Source: Cardinalis cardinalis
Lineage: Eukaryota; Chordata; Aves; Passeriformes; Cardinalidae
Reading direction: 5' to 3'
DNA: 64,000 nt
Assembly: GCA_014549065.1 (NCBI GenBank)
Contig: JACDOX010000153.1
Span: forward strand, 271,815-335,814
The notes beneath the pieces are model-generated. The model was not told the DNA's origin and ran no database searches. It saw nothing but the letters and a program-made list of their open reading frames with translations. Made by a program: the position numbers and the translations under genes. Positions 62,869 through 64,000 of the stretch are shown piece after piece. Position 1 is the stretch's first letter. Each line of letters begins with the position of its first letter.

Positions 62869-63326
62869 GTAAGTTGATTTAGTTTAGAAGGGGTGATGAT
62901 GAAGGAGGTANTTTCTCTCAATGTTTAGAAAGGTTATATTCTGCATTCTAAATGGAGAAAGACTGTACAATACCAAATAAAGGTGTGAACATGTGTCAAT
63001 TGTATGTGTATTGTGTAGAAATATAGGTTGGGGTAATGATCTAGATAAGACATCCATACAGGGAGTTGTGATCTGTAATAAGCCATGAACAGCTGTGATT
63101 CCTACAATATTAGGTATTCTATGAAATACAAATAAATCATTATTACATAGCCTAAATATGGTAAATATTTTAATTTTTGTGCAGTTAGAAACAAAATCTC
63201 CTTGTTTTCGAAACTTGCACAAACTGCATTTCTTTTGCTTTTTTTGTGTCAAACTAAATGGAAACACAGATAATAGTAAGCACAACTAATATCTCATGAA
63301 TACTTTGGTGTTTTTTCGTACCACAG
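62869..63326 (+). other. Candidate intron, 458 nt
   Basis: GTAAGT to TTGGTGTTTTTTCGTACCACAG. It includes an undetermined base at 62911. The 133-codon minus-strand open frame (62884-63285) fills it but has no recognisable motif. Confidence 0.35.
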
Positions 63327-63443
63327 GTTGTAGACACACAAGTGACTTTAAGATCTAAAACTGACTGTTGGCATAAAACTGCTCTAAATATTCATTATGG
63401 TCAAAAATTGCAAATAAAAGTAGAAATTAAGTGGTTGCATTAA
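63327..63443 (+). CDS. Candidate terminal coding exon (phase 0 to stop)
   Basis: 38 codons after the acceptor GTTTTTTCGTACCACAG, then TAA, with AATAAA overlapping and following the stop (63442 on). The peptide starts VVDTQVTLRSKTDCWHKTAL and ends VEIKWLH. An inner GTAGAA at 63420 would make it an internal phase 0 exon instead. The phase matches 62782-62868. Composition is AT-driven, so chance is possible. Not recognised. Confidence 0.33.
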   Translation, partial: VVDTQVTLRSKTDCWHKTALNIHYGQKLQIKVEIKWLH

Positions 63444-64000
63444 TAAAAAAATTGCTAGAAAGAGAACTTATGCATGAGGGTTTTTTCCAGTTTTCTGAAG
63501 TCTTTACACTGAGTATACCTCAAAAATTCTTTACAGTTATATGAGAGAAACTGGAATTAAAACCTTTCCCTCTGTTATTATATGTATTCACAATAAATTA
63601 TGCCAAGTATATAATCATAGGTGGTGTGACACCAGGAAATTCCTGACCACCAAAATATCAGCCCAATACAGATCCTATTGTAATAAGGGACTACCACAGA
63701 TAGAGAGCTTGTTGTAAAAGGTTAAGGTTAACATCTGGAACAAAGTTACCCTGAATCTATCTGAAATAAATTAAAACATGTTCTTCCATGACTCTTTAAA
63801 TCTCTTTGACCTTATTCTGGTTTGTCAGGAAGGTTAGAAAAGACTCCTTTTGTTTTGTAATTGAATTAAAATACGTTTGGATAGGGATCATTCTTTTTGT
63901 GAATCATAAATAAAACACATGAGAACTGAGATGAGTAATATGACCGTATTGACATAATCCTAATGGAATGTTTTTTGTTAAAATACTAAATACTCTAGAA
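63444..64000. other. Right-hand flank
   Basis: AT-rich sequence to the window edge with no repeat, exon-like segment or RNA gene that I can support. Confidence 0.5.

Noticed and set aside
62884..63285. 133-codon minus-strand open frame
   Set aside because: No recognisable motif, contains an undetermined base, and fills an intron candidate on the other strand.

Overview
The window reads as gene-poor, AT-rich avian nuclear DNA, most likely from a songbird. The basis is several degraded CR1 LINE 3' ends, some with the typical TTCTATGA-like tail, plus bird-type solo LTRs, one with an intact 6-bp target duplication. There is no bacterial gene organisation, operon, CRISPR array, tRNA or rRNA that I can see. 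None of the long open frames resembles a known protein.

The main result is a candidate multi-exon gene on the + strand that ordinary ORF listing misses. Nine short open segments, each between a pyrimidine-rich AG acceptor and a GT donor, join with matching phases: 502-618, 7920-8090, 12147-12235, 28089-28157, 28772-28846, 30265-30392, 39243-39317, 41761-41815 and 46352-46418. The last ends in a TAA. The first is internal (phase 0 entry), so the 5' part of the gene lies upstream of the window. The joined C-terminal part is about 281 residues: hydrophilic, rich in Ser, Lys and Glu, with no membrane segment or domain that I recognise. I found several of these exons after predicting the phase they had to have, which supports the chain. 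Vertebrate introns do contain many exon look-alikes, so each exon stays a candidate.

Downstream, 62782-62868 and 63327-63443 form a second phase-matched pair. It could be an alternative 3' end, through a 34-nt exon at 58071-58104, or part of another transcript. A further terminal-exon look-alike sits at 51103-51192.

Layout: 1-46 is a (CCTCT)n tract. 502-46418 is the candidate gene with introns up to about 16 kb. Within it, CR1 pieces lie near 21.3, 30.8, 36.9, 39.6 and 42.6 kb, and a solo LTR lies at 44.5-45.6 kb. Two more LTRs (48.3-48.9 and 49.4-50.0 kb) follow the gene, and 50-62.7 kb is mostly featureless. Simple repeats, short tandem duplications and a few strong hairpins are scattered throughout. 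No exotic system was found.
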